A DNA stretch of 64,000 bases. Source: Pogonophryne albipinna (lineage: Eukaryota > Chordata > Actinopteri > Perciformes > Artedidraconidae). The stretch lies in NCBI GenBank assembly GCA_028583405.1, contig CM053264.1, positions 10,223,030-10,287,029 of the forward strand, read 5' to 3'. The position numbers and the translations under genes are program-made. Position 1 is the first letter of the stretch. Each line of letters starts with the position of its first letter. The notes under the pieces were generated by a model. The model did no database searches. It worked only from the letters and a program-made list of their open reading frames with translations, and had not been told where the DNA came from. Below, piece after piece: positions 36,991 to 50,439 of the stretch.

Positions 36991-39507
36991 ATGCTGCCCT
37001 GCATCATTTTCATCGGCTTGTTTCTCACTGCAGCCCTATCCCAGGATATCATTCCCTCACAGGCATCATCCTCCATAACTGAGTCTTGTGACTCATTGTG
37101 CTCCTGCGAGGGAAAAGATGGCATCCTTCACCTCAACTGTGAGCAAAGAAACATCACCAAAATCTCCCAAATCAAAGTCCCGTCAGGTGTGCCTTTCCAC
37201 CTGAACCTTTACAAAAATGACTTGGTTGAGCTCCGCGCAGAGGAGATGGAAGGGCTTAAGAATGCCCTTTCACTGCACATCGGGGGTAATAGCATTCAAG
37301 AGCTGGAACCAGGGGTGTTTAGCAGTCTCGGTTCACTGAAAAAGCTCCACATAAATAGCAATTTCCTTGTCAGTCTGAAAGAGGACACATTTCAAGGCCT
37401 GGTGAATTTGGAGTTTCTCCAAGCTGACACAAATTTCATTCGGGTCATCGAGCCCGGGGCCTTCAACAAACTGATCCGCCTCAAGGTCCTCATCCTCAAT
37501 GATAATGCCATCGAATTTTTACCCAACAACATTTTCCGGTTCGTGCCCCTCACCCACCTGGACTTACGTGGCAACAATCTGCAGACTCTGCCTTATGTCG
37601 GCTTTCTGGAGCACATCGGACGGATAATGGAACTGCTTTTGGAGGACAATAAGTGGGTCTGTGACTGTGATATTTTACATTTAAAAATCTGGATGGAGAA
37701 CATGAGGTCCCAGTCAGCAATTGGGGATGTACTCTGCAGCACACCAAGTCACCTAAAGGGGACAATTCTGGCTAAAGTCAAGAAGGATGTTCTCTGCCCG
37801 TCCCATGCTGATATTAACCTGGAAGAGCCGTCGAAGTCACTGGATATGGTTGTAACGCCCTCCTCCAAAGCGTCCCAGATTCCCAAGATGATTGACGCCA
37901 AGGCACCGACACCGTCTAACCTTCCCGGCAGTCCTTGTGTGGAGCACTGTTCCTGTCACAATCACCCTGTGGCTGGCTTTTTGATGCATTGTCAGGACAG
38001 AGGCATTCAGAAGGTATCGGATATCGGAATACTTCAGCAAAGCCCCGCTAAACTGGTCATGACGGGAAATATGATTCAGAAGCTATTGAAGTCAGATTTT
38101 GTCACATATGATAGTTTAGAATTGCTCAACTTGGCCAACAACAGAATTGATTACATTGACAACGAAACGTTCCTCAGCTTGAGCAGTTTGAAAAAACTCT
38201 ATTTGAATGGCAACCGCATTGAAAAACTGTTCTCCACAATGTTTGTGGGGCTCCACAACCTTGAATATCTGTATCTGGAATACAACCTTATCAAAGAGAT
38301 TGCCCCGGGCACATTTAATCCCCTGCCAAACCTGAAGCTGTTGTCATTAAATAACAACCTGCTCAGCTCCCTTCCTGCGCAGATTTTTCGCAATGTGCCC
38401 CTCACCAAATTAAACTTGAGGAAAAATCTACTTATGCACCTGCCAGTGAGCAACGTGCTTGATCAACTCGACTCGCTGGAGCAGATTTATTTAGAGGACA
38501 ACCCGTGGGACTGCAGCTGTGACTTGCTCAGCCTCAAACAATGGGTGGAGAAGCTCCGAAAAGACACAGTGGTAGGCTCCATTTATTGCCACAGCCCTAA
38601 AAAAGTGATGCAGGCGGAGCTGAGAAGCCTCCGTCATGAGGTGCTATGTCCTGGTCTGGGGACCTACTACCCTCTGTCCCCAGGTGATGAAGTGGCCGCC
38701 ACCCTGGGGCCTGACAGTCCAGGACAGGGTTTGTTCAGCTCGCTCACGGACAGTGTCCCACTCTCTGTGCTCATCTTATGCCTTCTCATGTTGATCCTCA
38801 TGATTATCTTCTGCTCAGCCGGATTGGTGGTGTTTGTAGTGCATCGGCGGCGGAGACGAGCAAAGAGAAAAGCAGCCGAGGAGCAGCCGAGAGAAAACAG
38901 CAGCAGTCCAATTCACTTACACTACAGCATGTACGGGCAGAAAACGACACACCACACCATGACACAGAGAACAGCGTCTGCCTCTCTGTATGAAGAGAGA
39001 TCACACAGTCCTATTGTGCAGATCTGTCGCAACCCCACCTACTGCTCCCAGCACAAGGAGCACGACGTGGATTTGGATTATGGCCTCGACGATTCCAGCA
39101 CCAAGAATCACCTCTGCCGGAGTATCATGGAGAAGGAAAACACTTCCCCACTCACAGGAAACCCCCTCTCAAAGTTTCGACCCATGACTGGCGAGTGCCC
39201 CGCTGAGTTCGTCACGCTCGGGAATCCCAACTCTTTCTACAGGAACATTTTCGAGCGGGAGAAGGAGCTGCAGCAACTTGGAATAACTGAGTACCTTAGG
39301 AAAAACATGCCCCAGCTTCAGTCCGCCGTAGACATGCAGGTCCCTGGGCACCAGGAAGAGTTAAAGCTAATGGAGACGATTATGTACTCAAGACCACACA
39401 AGGTCATGCTTGAGCAAACTAAGAACGAGTACTTTGAACTCAAGGCCAACCTGCACACTGAGCCAGACTACTTGGAGGTTCTGGAGCATCAAACTGCATT
39501 TAACTGA
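36991..39507 (+). CDS. slitrk6: SLIT and NTRK-like family member 6 (SLITRK6)
   Basis: A complete single-exon frame of 838 residues, close to the length of mammalian SLITRK6 (about 841). SLITRKs are type I membrane proteins of neurons and sensory epithelia that control neurite growth and trans-synaptic adhesion; SLITRK6 is tied to inner-ear and eye development. Visible parts: signal peptide (1-17); first LRR module with N-cap cysteines 33, 37, 39, 50 and C-cap cysteines 224, 226, 249, 269; linker (270-315); second LRR module with N-cap cysteines 316, 320, 322, 334 and C-cap cysteines 508, 510, 533, 553; membrane span about 590-617; basic stop-transfer HRRRRRAKRK. The cytoplasmic tail carries NPTY (681-684) and a Trk-like PDYLEVL (825-831, Y827). 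Possible N-glycosylation sites are N54 and N391. Stretches such as SPIHLHYSMYG, LQQLGITEYLRKN and EQTKNEYFELKANLH match SLITRK6 rather than the other five paralogues, judged from memory of the family. No frameshift or missing key residue was seen. Confidence 0.96.
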   Translation: MLPCIIFIGLFLTAALSQDIIPSQASSSITESCDSLCSCEGKDGILHLNCEQRNITKISQIKVPSGVPFHLNLYKNDLVELRAEEMEGLKNALSLHIGGNSIQELEPGVFSSLGSLKKLHINSNFLVSLKEDTFQGLVNLEFLQADTNFIRVIEPGAFNKLIRLKVLILNDNAIEFLPNNIFRFVPLTHLDLRGNNLQTLPYVGFLEHIGRIMELLLEDNKWVCDCDILHLKIWMENMRSQSAIGDVLCSTPSHLKGTILAKVKKDVLCPSHADINLEEPSKSLDMVVTPSSKASQIPKMIDAKAPTPSNLPGSPCVEHCSCHNHPVAGFLMHCQDRGIQKVSDIGILQQSPAKLVMTGNMIQKLLKSDFVTYDSLELLNLANNRIDYIDNETFLSLSSLKKLYLNGNRIEKLFSTMFVGLHNLEYLYLEYNLIKEIAPGTFNPLPNLKLLSLNNNLLSSLPAQIFRNVPLTKLNLRKNLLMHLPVSNVLDQLDSLEQIYLEDNPWDCSCDLLSLKQWVEKLRKDTVVGSIYCHSPKKVMQAELRSLRHEVLCPGLGTYYPLSPGDEVAATLGPDSPGQGLFSSLTDSVPLSVLILCLLMLILMIIFCSAGLVVFVVHRRRRRAKRKAAEEQPRENSSSPIHLHYSMYGQKTTHHTMTQRTASASLYEERSHSPIVQICRNPTYCSQHKEHDVDLDYGLDDSSTKNHLCRSIMEKENTSPLTGNPLSKFRPMTGECPAEFVTLGNPNSFYRNIFEREKELQQLGITEYLRKNMPQLQSAVDMQVPGHQEELKLMETIMYSRPHKVMLEQTKNEYFELKANLHTEPDYLEVLEHQTAFN

Positions 39508-40797
39508 ACTCAAGCAGAAAAAAATATATATATATATATACCTATATATTATGTTTGGAACCAAGTGCCTTGTCCTGTTTGCCCTCCTGTACTTTCCAGT
39601 GTGAGATATATATTATGGGCACACCACTTTTAGTTATATTGTAGCACAGAATGTAACTGGTTTTGTTTGTGTTACATTTAATCTGTTGACAGCCATGTTA
39701 TGTAGCTGGTGAGAGTAATGTTTGGCCAAATGTAACGTCAAGAAGCTATTACCGTGGACCTGGGCTGAAACCCTCTTTGAAATGGGCTAAATCAGCTTGT
39801 GATGATTGATTAAATCTGAATTGATCTGCACAGCTCACCAGATGTTTGGAAAGAAGTGGGTGAATTTCAAACACCACTTGACCCAGAATTGCTGTTTAAT
39901 CAGTGTTTCCTGTGTATGACCTGATTACACCCTCTGTCAACACAAGCCAGCTGGAATGCTGTAACGAAATGCTCAATGTGCCGTAGAGTCAGCGAAATGC
40001 CAACTGTACATTGGAAAGCATCAGTAGGAGTGTGGTTCCGCTGATATACTGTCAGCTCTCTGGATCGATTCAATACACTGCAGTCATAGATCCTTTTATT
40101 TATTTTTATACAAACTGGTGACATTCTCACAGAAAAGACGTTTTATTTTACTTTGAAACAGTAAATACAGCACTTAAAGTATATTATACACAACTGTAAT
40201 CTTGTAAAAAAAATGCATTGCACTAATCAAATGCCATAAGATGGTGCATGACAATCAAAAAAGGCCTGCTGATTATTTAATTTTTTTCTGCCAGAAATAA
40301 TGAGGCACAAATGTGTATGGTACTACAGTGTGTGTTTGTGTGTGCGAGCGGATGTGAGATTGTGTTTCAAGTCACTATTTTATGTCTGACAAAAGCTCCT
40401 TCCTCATGCTGACTGGCTGAACTGCTTCTTAGAGGCGGGGCATATTCACCTGTTAGCACACGGAGGGTTACTAGCTCCAACTTGCCTGCCGACTGACTTC
40501 AGCCATCCTCTCTCGGCTCATATTCAAAGCAATGGACCGCTGGGGACTGACATTTGAAATGTGGACATTGTCAGACTTTACACACTCCTTCATACTCCTG
40601 GAAACATTTGAAACGGTTCATGTAAGCACACACTCTGTAGCTTTTCTACTTAACTAGATTTAATTATTTATTCTGTATATTTTGTATATACTTATGATCC
40701 ATTATATCTTTGTTTTTGTGTGCCTTCAGTGCTGTACAGAATATATACAGAAGCTGTAACTGATGAACAGGAAATAAAGTGTTGCAATATTACATTA
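39508..40797 (+). other. slitrk6: slitrk6 3' UTR with poly(A) signal
   Basis: AT-rich sequence after the stop codon, with a short (TA)n tract at about 39524-39541 and ATTTA-type elements near 40095 and 40275. A canonical AATAAA at 40773-40778 is followed about 20 bases later by 'ttacattacc', a plausible cleavage site. Further AATAAA-like signals occur at about 41207, 41607 and 41665, so longer forms are possible. No other gene lies within this stretch. Confidence 0.5.
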
Positions 40798-43286
40798 CCT
40801 TGGAGCTGGATTCATGGTTAATGCATCACAGTTACTGTACATTGATGTAGCCTCTCTGCAGTGCACACTATGCAGCCAAAGAATTACATTCCCCGCAATG
40901 TGTTATCAGACCTCCACAGTGTGTATGTGCATGTACTTATGTAAACACTATCTGGTTGTATTCCTGCTGTGTGAATATTTGAACCCCCCGCGATGGCTCA
41001 AACCTAGTCCTTAATCACACAACAATGGCTGCAGGGTTTCACCAGCCACGCTTTTCTGCACGAGTTTTATTGTATCCTCTACTCTGGGGGAACAGCGGAC
41101 CCTCTCTAATTCCTCCTTTTTCCATCACAATTGATGTTTCTGCAGATTCTTTGCAAGAACACACACGGTACCTCACTGAATACAAATACAGATGCCGCAC
41201 TGAAATGAATAAAAAATGTTTTATAGATTTGTAGGCAGGCATGTATCATTTGAGGGATGCAAATAGATCAGTACACACACACACACACACAGCAGGGAAG
41301 ACAAATGATCCGCTGCAGCTTGATCCAGTGAGACTCATAAGCAATATGCCCGTCTAAAGGTGAGACATTAGCAAAGTGCATTACTGTGTTCCGAGAGATT
41401 CTTTACTTTAGGGACTGCAAATAAATGGAATATTGTCTGAACCAAAGCTCACCATTGGGCCCATCTTGCAACAGAGCTACAATGTTGAATACATGTAATA
41501 CGAAAAAGAAACGGTATATATATCAGACATTGTCTCTGCACTATAAGAAAGTTGGAATTCGGTAAACTCTTAGTTATTCATATTGACTTCTGTTTCAAAT
41601 GAAACCTGAATAAAAACGTTTTAAGAAGATGTGACCCATCCCTGAGAATGATTTGAATATTTCTAATAAAAGACAACATATAAGAGAACAAGAACCAAGT
41701 TTAAGGTGCGATGTATAAATTATTCATTAGTTTTATGGTTGTGTCCCCCAGTATAGCAAATTGTACAGCCTCTTCCGCTCACACTATCTTGTGGATGTTA
41801 AGAGGAGTTTCTGCATACAATTGCACAATAATGATGAAAAATGGTGGTGCATTACAGCTAAGTACCTCTTCTTTGGTCAAAAGCTATAGAGACCTATCTC
41901 TAATGACTATGGATGATCACTTTTAAGAGGCAGCGGCTGTGGAAGTAACGCTGATGTTCTTTCTGTTATCACGTGCAATGCAATTATGTGGAAGCATGAG
42001 CGAGGTGTGTGACTCATGAGTGTAAAGATAACCAGTGGTGAGAGATGAACACTTTATGCACAAAGCACACAGGTTAGAGGAAGCAAGTTCACAGACCTGA
42101 ACTCAAACAACACACCAGTAACCAACAGTGACTATTTACAATTCATTCTGAGCACTGCTGATGTTTGTTTTGCACCGCAGCCAGACATAATCATGTCCTG
42201 TGACCGAAATGTAATTAAAAGAGACCAAACAGCAAGGCCTTTTTACACATGAGCACTCAGAAACAGTGGCGAACACATAAATAAAGCTTTTGTTACACCA
42301 AGTAACATGCCGTATTATTACATTAATTCTATTTGTGTTGCTCTGCATGAATACAAGCACTAAAATGGAGTTATTGGAGTGTCCACTGTCTCATTTGTGC
42401 TGCAGATGATACATTAGCTTTGTTAGGGAAATGCTTTCAAAGAACGAAAATCCATATCATCTCACCTTGTTATTATTTTTTAAAGTATGCTGTTGTAAAT
42501 GTGTTGAATTGTTCCCCGACCACCAGTCATTAATATTCATATCTGTGAGCACAACAGCAGAACATCTCTTTAGGGCAACGTTATCGACCTCTCTTCTGCA
42601 GCGAAGTGTTTCACCGCGTTTTTTGTTGTAAGCTGCAGTCAATTAGTGCCTCACACATCACATTATTCAAGCTGCACTTCTTCCCCGTCTTTAATTCCTC
42701 CTGACATTTAATGAACAGTGAGCGGCAGAAATACAGAACAATCACACTGTTGGATATGATTGCTGGAGGACAGAAAAGGTTCAGTACGTGCAAGAGGGGA
42801 AAATAGGTCACTCTGAAGAAGAAATTGGCTACTTTTGGCAGCTTTTTACTAAATAAAGCTTTTTAAAATATTTGTATACTCCATCCATCGCCTTATTCTG
42901 CGATGGGGTCCTGATGACCTCCTGCCCGTGACAATTACTAATATTCTGTCCATTGCATTTATACTGAATCATACCTAATTGGATTGTTTCAGTTGGTTCA
43001 ACATATCATAACTTAAATACAATGTACATACAATTGATTATTTAGTTGTGTAAGGTGTTAAATATCTATCATTGTTTGTTTAAACACTGATTAAGATAAG
43101 TTGAGCCGACACGTTTTAATCAAAGTTTTGTGTCTACGTATTTTAAACTTGGGTTTTTATCTAGCATCCTCTGTGACTTTTCAAGTTCACTCAAGCTCCA
43201 TTAAAATTCCTCCCATGACATCTCTATCACTTCAATCCACCTGTGGTCACTTTAATTGATGGGGGATGTTTTAGAATGAAATGTAC
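40798..43286. other. Intergenic, no gene seen
   Basis: Downstream desert. A short AC tract lies at about 41273-41291. No domain-bearing frame or RNA gene was recognised. Confidence 0.55.
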
Positions 43287-43385
43287 ATCCATCAATCCGT
43301 CCAACCATCCATTTTCTGTACCCACCATTAACTCCTCAGGGTCACATCGGGGGCTGGAGCCTATCACAGCATGCACTGGGGCAAC
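43287..43385. mobile_element. CATC-tailed retroelement fragment
   Basis: 'atccatcaatccgtccaacc' and 'atccattttctgta' are followed by 'ctcagggtcacatcggg' and 'gctggagcctatcacagc'. This is a widespread fish retroelement end (recalled), more complete than the similar fragment near 29967 and in the same orientation. No coding part remains. Confidence 0.5.
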
Positions 43386-46300
43386 GGAATGCAAACGTGC
43401 ATGAAATGTTTATGTTTGATTGAGCATGTTAGGGCAGAACATTTTGCATTAAATCTATAAAAACGTGATTAATGTCTGCAAAAGTGTTGGCAAGTATTCC
43501 ATAGACACCATTGGCACGGAATACTATCTTTGGCAAAAAAAAGACGAAACCAAGCACATACAAAAAAATCAAAGGATAGTCAGTGAAGTGAATGTAATCC
43601 ATATCAAGTATCCATAAACTGTGTAGTGTACTCAGGAGCCCCGGCCATGAATGGAGAGCCATTATGAGGGGTTACGTTGTCTGTCAGTACACCCCCACTC
43701 CTAACTGTAGTCTGTTATTGAGCTTTACCCTGGGGGCAATCTTATGATGCTGGCTCGCCATGCAGAGCAGCTTGCCATGAAGCCATGGACATTGAACCCC
43801 TATCCTGTTGTTCACTTGGCACACAGTTTAAACAGCAAGCCGGTGACCCAATTGTGCATCAGAAAATCACAAGTATTTAGTCATTGGATGTACTGTGTTG
43901 AATCTGTTGTTCTGAGAGCAGCCTTTCAGGTGTAGGGGAAAACAACTGCTGTATGAAAGGAAAATCCTTCCTCGAATGAGACGATAAACCCGTCCTCTGA
44001 CAATATATTTCGGAATGTTCTGGGTCTGTTCTGTTGCATTGCGGCTGTGTCACTTACTTTGTGATTTTGCACAGACACAGAAACTCAAAGCCTCAGTAGA
44101 CCAGAGTGCAATGCAGCATTGAAAGACTTTGTGTTTGGCTTCTTCTGGACATGGAAAAAGTATTGAAATGTAGCAAATCATGTGGACTGCAAATCACAAA
44201 AGGGTGAGAAAGTCAATTACAACACTTCATCACCAAATAGCTCCTGGAATGCGCTGAACTTCCCATATCGCTTGATATATAACACAAGAAGTGTGAGATA
44301 GGATGTATGCTTTAAATGGACAGCATTTCATCACATGAAGGAAAATGAATACTGTGATTCCAGGCCATTCCGAATAAAATGTGTTTTACAATCATTATCA
44401 ATTGTTTTATGTTGCACTTAAATGCTAGGATCTATGATGTTAGATACTAATTCACATCCAAAAATTGAAATGTAAATAATAAGACACCTGTCATTAGCCA
44501 ACGTTTTAGACCAATCACCATTCAGAACATATCACTTCCCACCCAGGAAATGCCTCTACAAGTTACCATCGAGCGGTGAGTCACAATTTACATCTTAATT
44601 ACATCGTCTGCTGCTCGTTGCGCAATGTGGTGTCGCTCTGCATCGTGTACATTGGTTTGCTGCTGAATAAGTGTCACTGATTAATACTGTATATATGTGC
44701 CTTTACGCACATACTCACCCAGTTTACTAGAGTTTGTGCCGCCGCGCACACAATGATCGGATGCAAAGGTGTTTTTTTGTTGTTGTTTGCATGTCCACGT
44801 TTTTACGCAACGCCGTTGGCCGCGCTGTTTGACTGGTATTAATGTGTGCCGCCGCAGATGGTGGTTATGGGCTGTCCCATGGAAATCACATTGCCTCGCT
44901 GCAGACTCTGGCACCAGGCCTGATGTGTGATCATAACCTATGATGGTATTAAATGGTGTTTTAAGATTGGAACATGTACAGAAATAGATAAATAGTATTG
45001 ATTTGTTCCTCATTCACTGGAGTTCTCTTGAAAGGGCGTTTATTCTTCGTAAATCAACCGGTAAATTATAGGGCTTTCAATCATGAAGTACAAAGAAAAC
45101 CCATTACCATATCTTATTGGTTATCCCTTTTATATCATTACTCATAGTTCATTGATTAAGAGTGACTGAGTGAGACAACTGTACAAAAACCCTTCACCTC
45201 AATATAAGATTATCTATGTTCCCCCACATGATACTAGCCCCATAACCACATGACCAATGAGTGGTTAGATACACTTAATTTGATTCATATGACTGAAGAG
45301 GTGTGGGAGATGAAATCTGATTTCCTTTGAAATAAGGCCGAAAGAGTTCTTGACGCATGCTGTATGAGTTAAATGTAGCTCAACATCAGGATTGTATTTA
45401 AGGCATACCAGATGCCAGGATTTATCCGGTTAATCAAAACCATGGGGACTTCACACAAGTGTCTGCTAATGATAATAGTTTGAATATTGTACTTGTTTAA
45501 TTTAGAAAACCATTGTGCTTGGTTCGTAAAAGGTTTTTCTCTGAAGCATTTCATATTAATGGCTAAATAAACACAATGAAAGTCAAAGTCAAGTGGCTGC
45601 TCGCTCTCTGTTCCATTACTCAATATTTAAATTTGATCCGCTGTCCAACAAATGCAGACAATTACCATTTTATCATTTTGAAGAGGCAATTTTTGGTGTT
45701 AACGTCAGACATGGTCCTCTTGACTTTACATTGAAAGCCACCATGTAGTTTCCTAAATGCTTTTCATTTTGGTAATGGCAGAGTCCGCCGTTAACAAAAG
45801 TACTCTGAGAGTTCATTACTGAGTGTTGAACATCATATGGCTTTTGTAAATATAATGTAGCCTATTAAGAGTATATTAAACATTTGGTTTTATTTCATGA
45901 AAGTCTTAAAGCTGTATCTCTAAGTTTGGATTGCAATAGTTTTTCAATTTGAATCACCTTCAACTTTGCACGGCCCCTTAGGAAGTATCATTGCATGTTG
46001 ATTCTCCTCTTTTTACCCAAAAGTAAAATACAAAGCTTGAGTTCACTGTGAATCTGCTTCTGCAGTCAATTACACCGCAGCTCTTTACATTTCACCCTGA
46101 GTTTCTTATGAGAGCTTCAGCGGCAGATGCTAAGTGTTTGTGTGAGACACACCATGGGTGCCGCCGGACAGAGGCAAATCCACGTACTTTGACGTCATAT
46201 GCGTCCCATTGATAAAAAGAAGGGCGTGCACTGTACTTTGCATATTAAATGCTTGTCGCATGCTATCAACTCTACCGGATTCAAATTGCGCATTGTGCAT

Positions 46301-48493
46301 GGGCAGTGGCACGTTCGAATGTAAATGTACTGCTTATAGAAAAGTAATAAATAAACTAGGCTCAATTGACCTCCCTGAAGTATTGTATATCCTACCTTAT
46401 AGATTCTATGCATTTATTTTACAGGAAATGAGAAGCCCACTCATGGAATTAAATGTATGAAGCATGTATGCCATGTCCATAAGAGAATACTCTTTGTGAA
46501 GCTTTTAAAGCGTTGTTCAATCTCGCAGTGACGTCGCCTCTGTCATGCCCAGCTGCGAAGAGAAGGACGATAGATAGAGAAACAGCCTCCAGAGTCACCA
46601 GTCACACTTGTGCTTCGTACATTAGAACAAAAATGTCCCAGTGATCACGCTGCAGATATAGGAGCCGGTAGCCCAAAGTGTTTCTAATAATATTACAAGC
46701 TAATGACCCATTTTGAGAAGTGCCTTCCCACTTGGAACATTGAACAGGATCACCGGTGAGCTTTTCATGGCTCGAGAAGACGTGCTGCTCAAGCCAATCC
46801 TTCCTCCACTGAATGATGGTGCAATGACATGTTTCATAGTGTGCCAACAACACCGTCTTCCTCAAAGAGCTAAGATGTGAAGCCTATTCCATATTTCTCT
46901 CTTGTTTTCCTCTGCTCCTTTTCTTTTCTTCTAACTTTAGCTCCCTCTTTGTCTCCGCCCTCCAGAAGTGCATCTTAGTCATATCAATTAGAGAAGTCAA
47001 CTTTAAACCTTTGCTCTCAAAAGGATCTCTGTGTTCACTGCACATAAACTATCTTCGCTTCCTTCTCTCTGTACTCTATAGGGTGTTGAGAGCGACAGGC
47101 AATAGGAAAAACCCAATGCAGATTCAATCAATGCACTGCCTTTAATCACAGCATATCCAGCGTGTTGCAAAACGTCGCTTCAAAAATGACACTGTTTTGC
47201 AAAAATGCAAGATATCAGCAGGAAACAGATTGAGGGACTTCTCCTTTGTTGCTTCGAGGTATTCGTAGATCACAGGCAGACAGCAGGACATCCTGTGATC
47301 AAAAGTAGAAAGTGTCAAGAGAAAGAGAAGCGTACAAATCGCTGTATCAACAAGACAGGTGTGAATGCAAACTGTGATGCAAACTGTACTGTGTTTGCTG
47401 AACAGTGTGCTACTTGTCTGAATAATCACTCTGCCTTGAGCTGTTAGTGCTTTTGAAACCAAGCCATCATAATAAATTCATATCTATAAGTTGTGTACGA
47501 GTCATGAACTCCTTAATTTGGATGTACTTTCCACAATCCAACATCTTGGAGCATATCTGAAGTGAACCACTATCATTATTCATGACAAGAGACCTAAAGG
47601 GAGTCCAATACACTCATATGTCATCGGAAACAAGCTGTAAACGGGTTGGTTGTTTGAGCCTGTGGCCGTGTATTCTTAAAGACATGGCTTGTGTTTAAAT
47701 GTTATGTAGGCTGGTAGTTTTCTACATAGATATGGAAGTGGATATGGAGGTCAGAAGGTCATTGATTCATATCTGATTTTAGCTATGGCATAACATTGAT
47801 GAGTTTCTCAAAGTATAGCCAGTTTCAAAGTTGTGAAGTCAAAAGTGTTCTGGCAGATGGAGAGTAGCAAACTTGCACATCAAAGAGCTCTCTTTTTAAT
47901 TGAAACCTAAACACAAAATACCAGAGATAATAACTCAAATGTGTTACTAATGGACAGTTGGACGCACTGACCGAATCGAAGGCTTTCCGTCGTTTGGCAG
48001 CCCATAAAAGCAACAATGTCCATCTGGCCCACTGATCCTTTTGTTTGAGAAATAGCCTGAGAGTAATCATTTTAGAATATTTTAACTATTCTATTTTGTG
48101 ATATCATATAATGGTCAGTTTGCAAGTCGTTTTATAAGTTTAAGCCCCCACGACATACTTAAACTAACCCTGGTTTTGACTGTAGACTTAAAAAAAAGGC
48201 GTTCATTTTTCACTTCTAGCCCCATTTATATAATTTGTATTATACATAATAATTAAAAACACATCAAAATGTAGGTTTAAGTACAGAAAAGCAGTCAGTA
48301 GCTGAGTTAGACGTTGCTGTGGTGGAACAAAGCTGCTGCGTGTCATCATTATCCGCCGTAAGCGCCTGTCTACTTTTCAATCTCCTTAAAAATGGCTGCT
48401 TGTTAAAGCTGTTTGTGTTTTCCTGTCATAATTCAGCAAGCCTGTCCCGTCAGTCCATCTGAAGCATAATCACTCCCGACTCTCAGGTCACAT
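43386..48493. other. Intergenic, no gene seen
   Basis: No gene supported. Frames at 43429-43662, 44681-45013, 46158-46460 and 47142-47462 have no recognisable domain and no splice or promoter context. Confidence 0.55.
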
Positions 48494-48518
48494 CCCCCAC
48501 CCCCCACCCCCCCCCCCC
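48494..48518. repeat. C-rich tract
   Basis: Runs of 5, 6 and 12 C bases separated by single A bases. With the C23 tract it is one of two sites with strong i-motif/G-quadruplex potential in the window. Confidence 0.9.
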
Positions 48519-49306
48519 TGTCTGGAGTCCCCCACTCTGTCTTTGACACACTTCCACGGGGTGTTTGGGGCTTAAGACCATCCCCTGGTGAAAATCACTA
48601 AGTCCCCAAAGTCTCTTATGGGTTTTTTTAAGCCTCTTATTTGGAATTATAGCCAGCCCTTAATCTTGAGGATTTAAGAGGAAAGGATTGATCTCAAAGA
48701 AATATTGAGCTTAATCACATACAATTCTGTTAAATAGAAAATGAAAAAGGGACTAATTTAACAGACTATTTCATCAGCAATGGAACAACTTGAAATAGCA
48801 AAACTGTGAATAAACTATTCAAGTGGTGTCCCGTTTTCACCTGCCGTCTTTGAACTTGAACTACTTTCATCCCCCGAATTAAAGACAGTGTAAATCCAAC
48901 CTGCAATTAAAGTGTTTTGCAGAATGTGCCTTTTTTGACTTCTGCAAACATCATGGCACAATATCTGAGCGTCCTTGGCTCTGGGCCCCGTGTGTTCCTG
49001 TTGTTGAATAAAGTCAAAACAATTAAGTCAGTCTTCACCCATAGGCCTGTGTTCTATAGAGGCTGAGAAACGAGGCAGACGCATATAATCCCCCACACGG
49101 AACAGCACATATTGTCGACCCTTTTTTTCCAAAGATCTGGGACATATTAAATATTTATCCCTTCTGTGGTTTTTAAAATCCATGGTAGAGTTAGTAAAAA
49201 AAACTAATTAAGAGTAGTTTTAAGCAGAACTTCATATAATATGACTACAGAACATATTTCATTTATATAGTTTGTTTGGCAAGAACACACACACTTGTTT
49301 TCCTTC
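48519..49306. other. Intergenic, no gene seen
   Basis: No feature recognised between the C-rich tract and the hAT element. Confidence 0.55.
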
Positions 49307-49314
49307 AAATAGAG

Positions 49315-50439
49315 CAGTGGTTCTCAAACTTTTTTAAATAATGTACCCCCTTTGAAAAAACAATTCAGCCAAGTACCCCCTGATCAGTGCAAAAACAATT
49401 TGTTAGGGACAAAATGCCTAAAGAGGTACAGTACACTGAGAAACACTTAAATGCTACATTTCAAATGTTTACAATCCATCACTAAATTCATGGCAAACCA
49501 ATTTTAACATCATGCAATAACACTAAGACGACATTAGTTGCATTGAACTGATCTTTTTAATAAGTTGTACTTACAATATAGTGAGAATCATGGACTTGTG
49601 CTTCACTGAGGATCTTTGTCATTCTGACAGGGAGGCACCTGCAGTTATTACACTTCGCGTTTTGAAATATGTGTAACTCTGTTCATATAAAACCCACACT
49701 GCTCAAACTTCGTTACTTTCCCTAAAATTGGTAGATTTATTGATTTATTTATTTTGGGGCATGGGGAATGAAGAGAAACAAATATGAGCATTTTATGAGC
49801 ATGGGATTTTGACCCCTCATATTATGCATAATGCTGCGCTATACTTTGCGTCCACACGCCGTTGCCAAGCAACGCTTATTGTTTAGGTGTCCTTTGATAA
49901 GCAGGCAGTCATATCATTAACTAGAACTAGCTAGATCTGATAGATTTGGACATAAACGCGAGTGAAGTATAACCGGACGCGAGAGAGGGATCAGATCAGC
50001 TGCTGCTGACGGAGAACACGCAGCTCTGCATGATCACAGCTCCGCCGCTGTGACGGACCGTTGAGTGGATACAAATTAAATACACAGTTAGACCTAACAC
50101 ACTTAGCTAGTTTATCTACTCTGGAACTAGCTAAACTAGTTATAAATATATGTATTCTTTACTGTCAGGTCACTTATTACAGGTTCAGCGAGCTGCACGA
50201 GACTGACGGGCTGTCAGGAGAGGGAGAGGAAAAGAGAGCACCCCGTTTATTGTTCCCATTTTATTATCCAGAGTTTCTGTAAACCTTTGAAGAAAGTAGT
50301 TAATCTACTATCAACAGTTTGTTTAAATGCATTACTTACGTTTTTTTTTTTTCATTAAAATAAAAATAAATCTCACGTACCCCCTGCAGTACTCCAATGT
50401 ACCCCTAGGGGTCCGCCTACCCCCATTTGAGAACCACTG
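49315..50439. mobile_element. Non-autonomous hAT-type transposon, 1125 bp
   Basis: The element begins 'cagtggttctcaaa' (49315-49328) and ends with the exact reverse complement 'tttgagaaccactg' (50426-50439), a 14-bp perfect terminal inverted repeat. The subterminal regions repeat a 'taccccc' motif at both ends. Flanking 8-mers are AAATAGAG (49307-49314) and CTATAGAG (50440-50447), identical at 6 of 8 positions, as expected for a decayed 8-bp hAT target-site duplication. The terminal sequence is a known hAT style. The interior has no transposase; its frame at 50061-50282 has no domain. It is a deletion derivative that needed enzyme from elsewhere. Confidence 0.85.

Noticed and set aside
36991..39507. 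Assignment to SLITRK2 or SLITRK4 because of similar length
   Set aside because: The N-terminal CDSLC-CE pattern and the C-terminal LGITEYLRKN and NEYFELKANLH segments fit SLITRK6, as far as I recall the paralogues.
43429..43662. 77-aa minus-strand hydrophobic frame as a transposase or channel fragment
   Set aside because: I could not match it to any transposase motif; there is no second supporting segment nearby.
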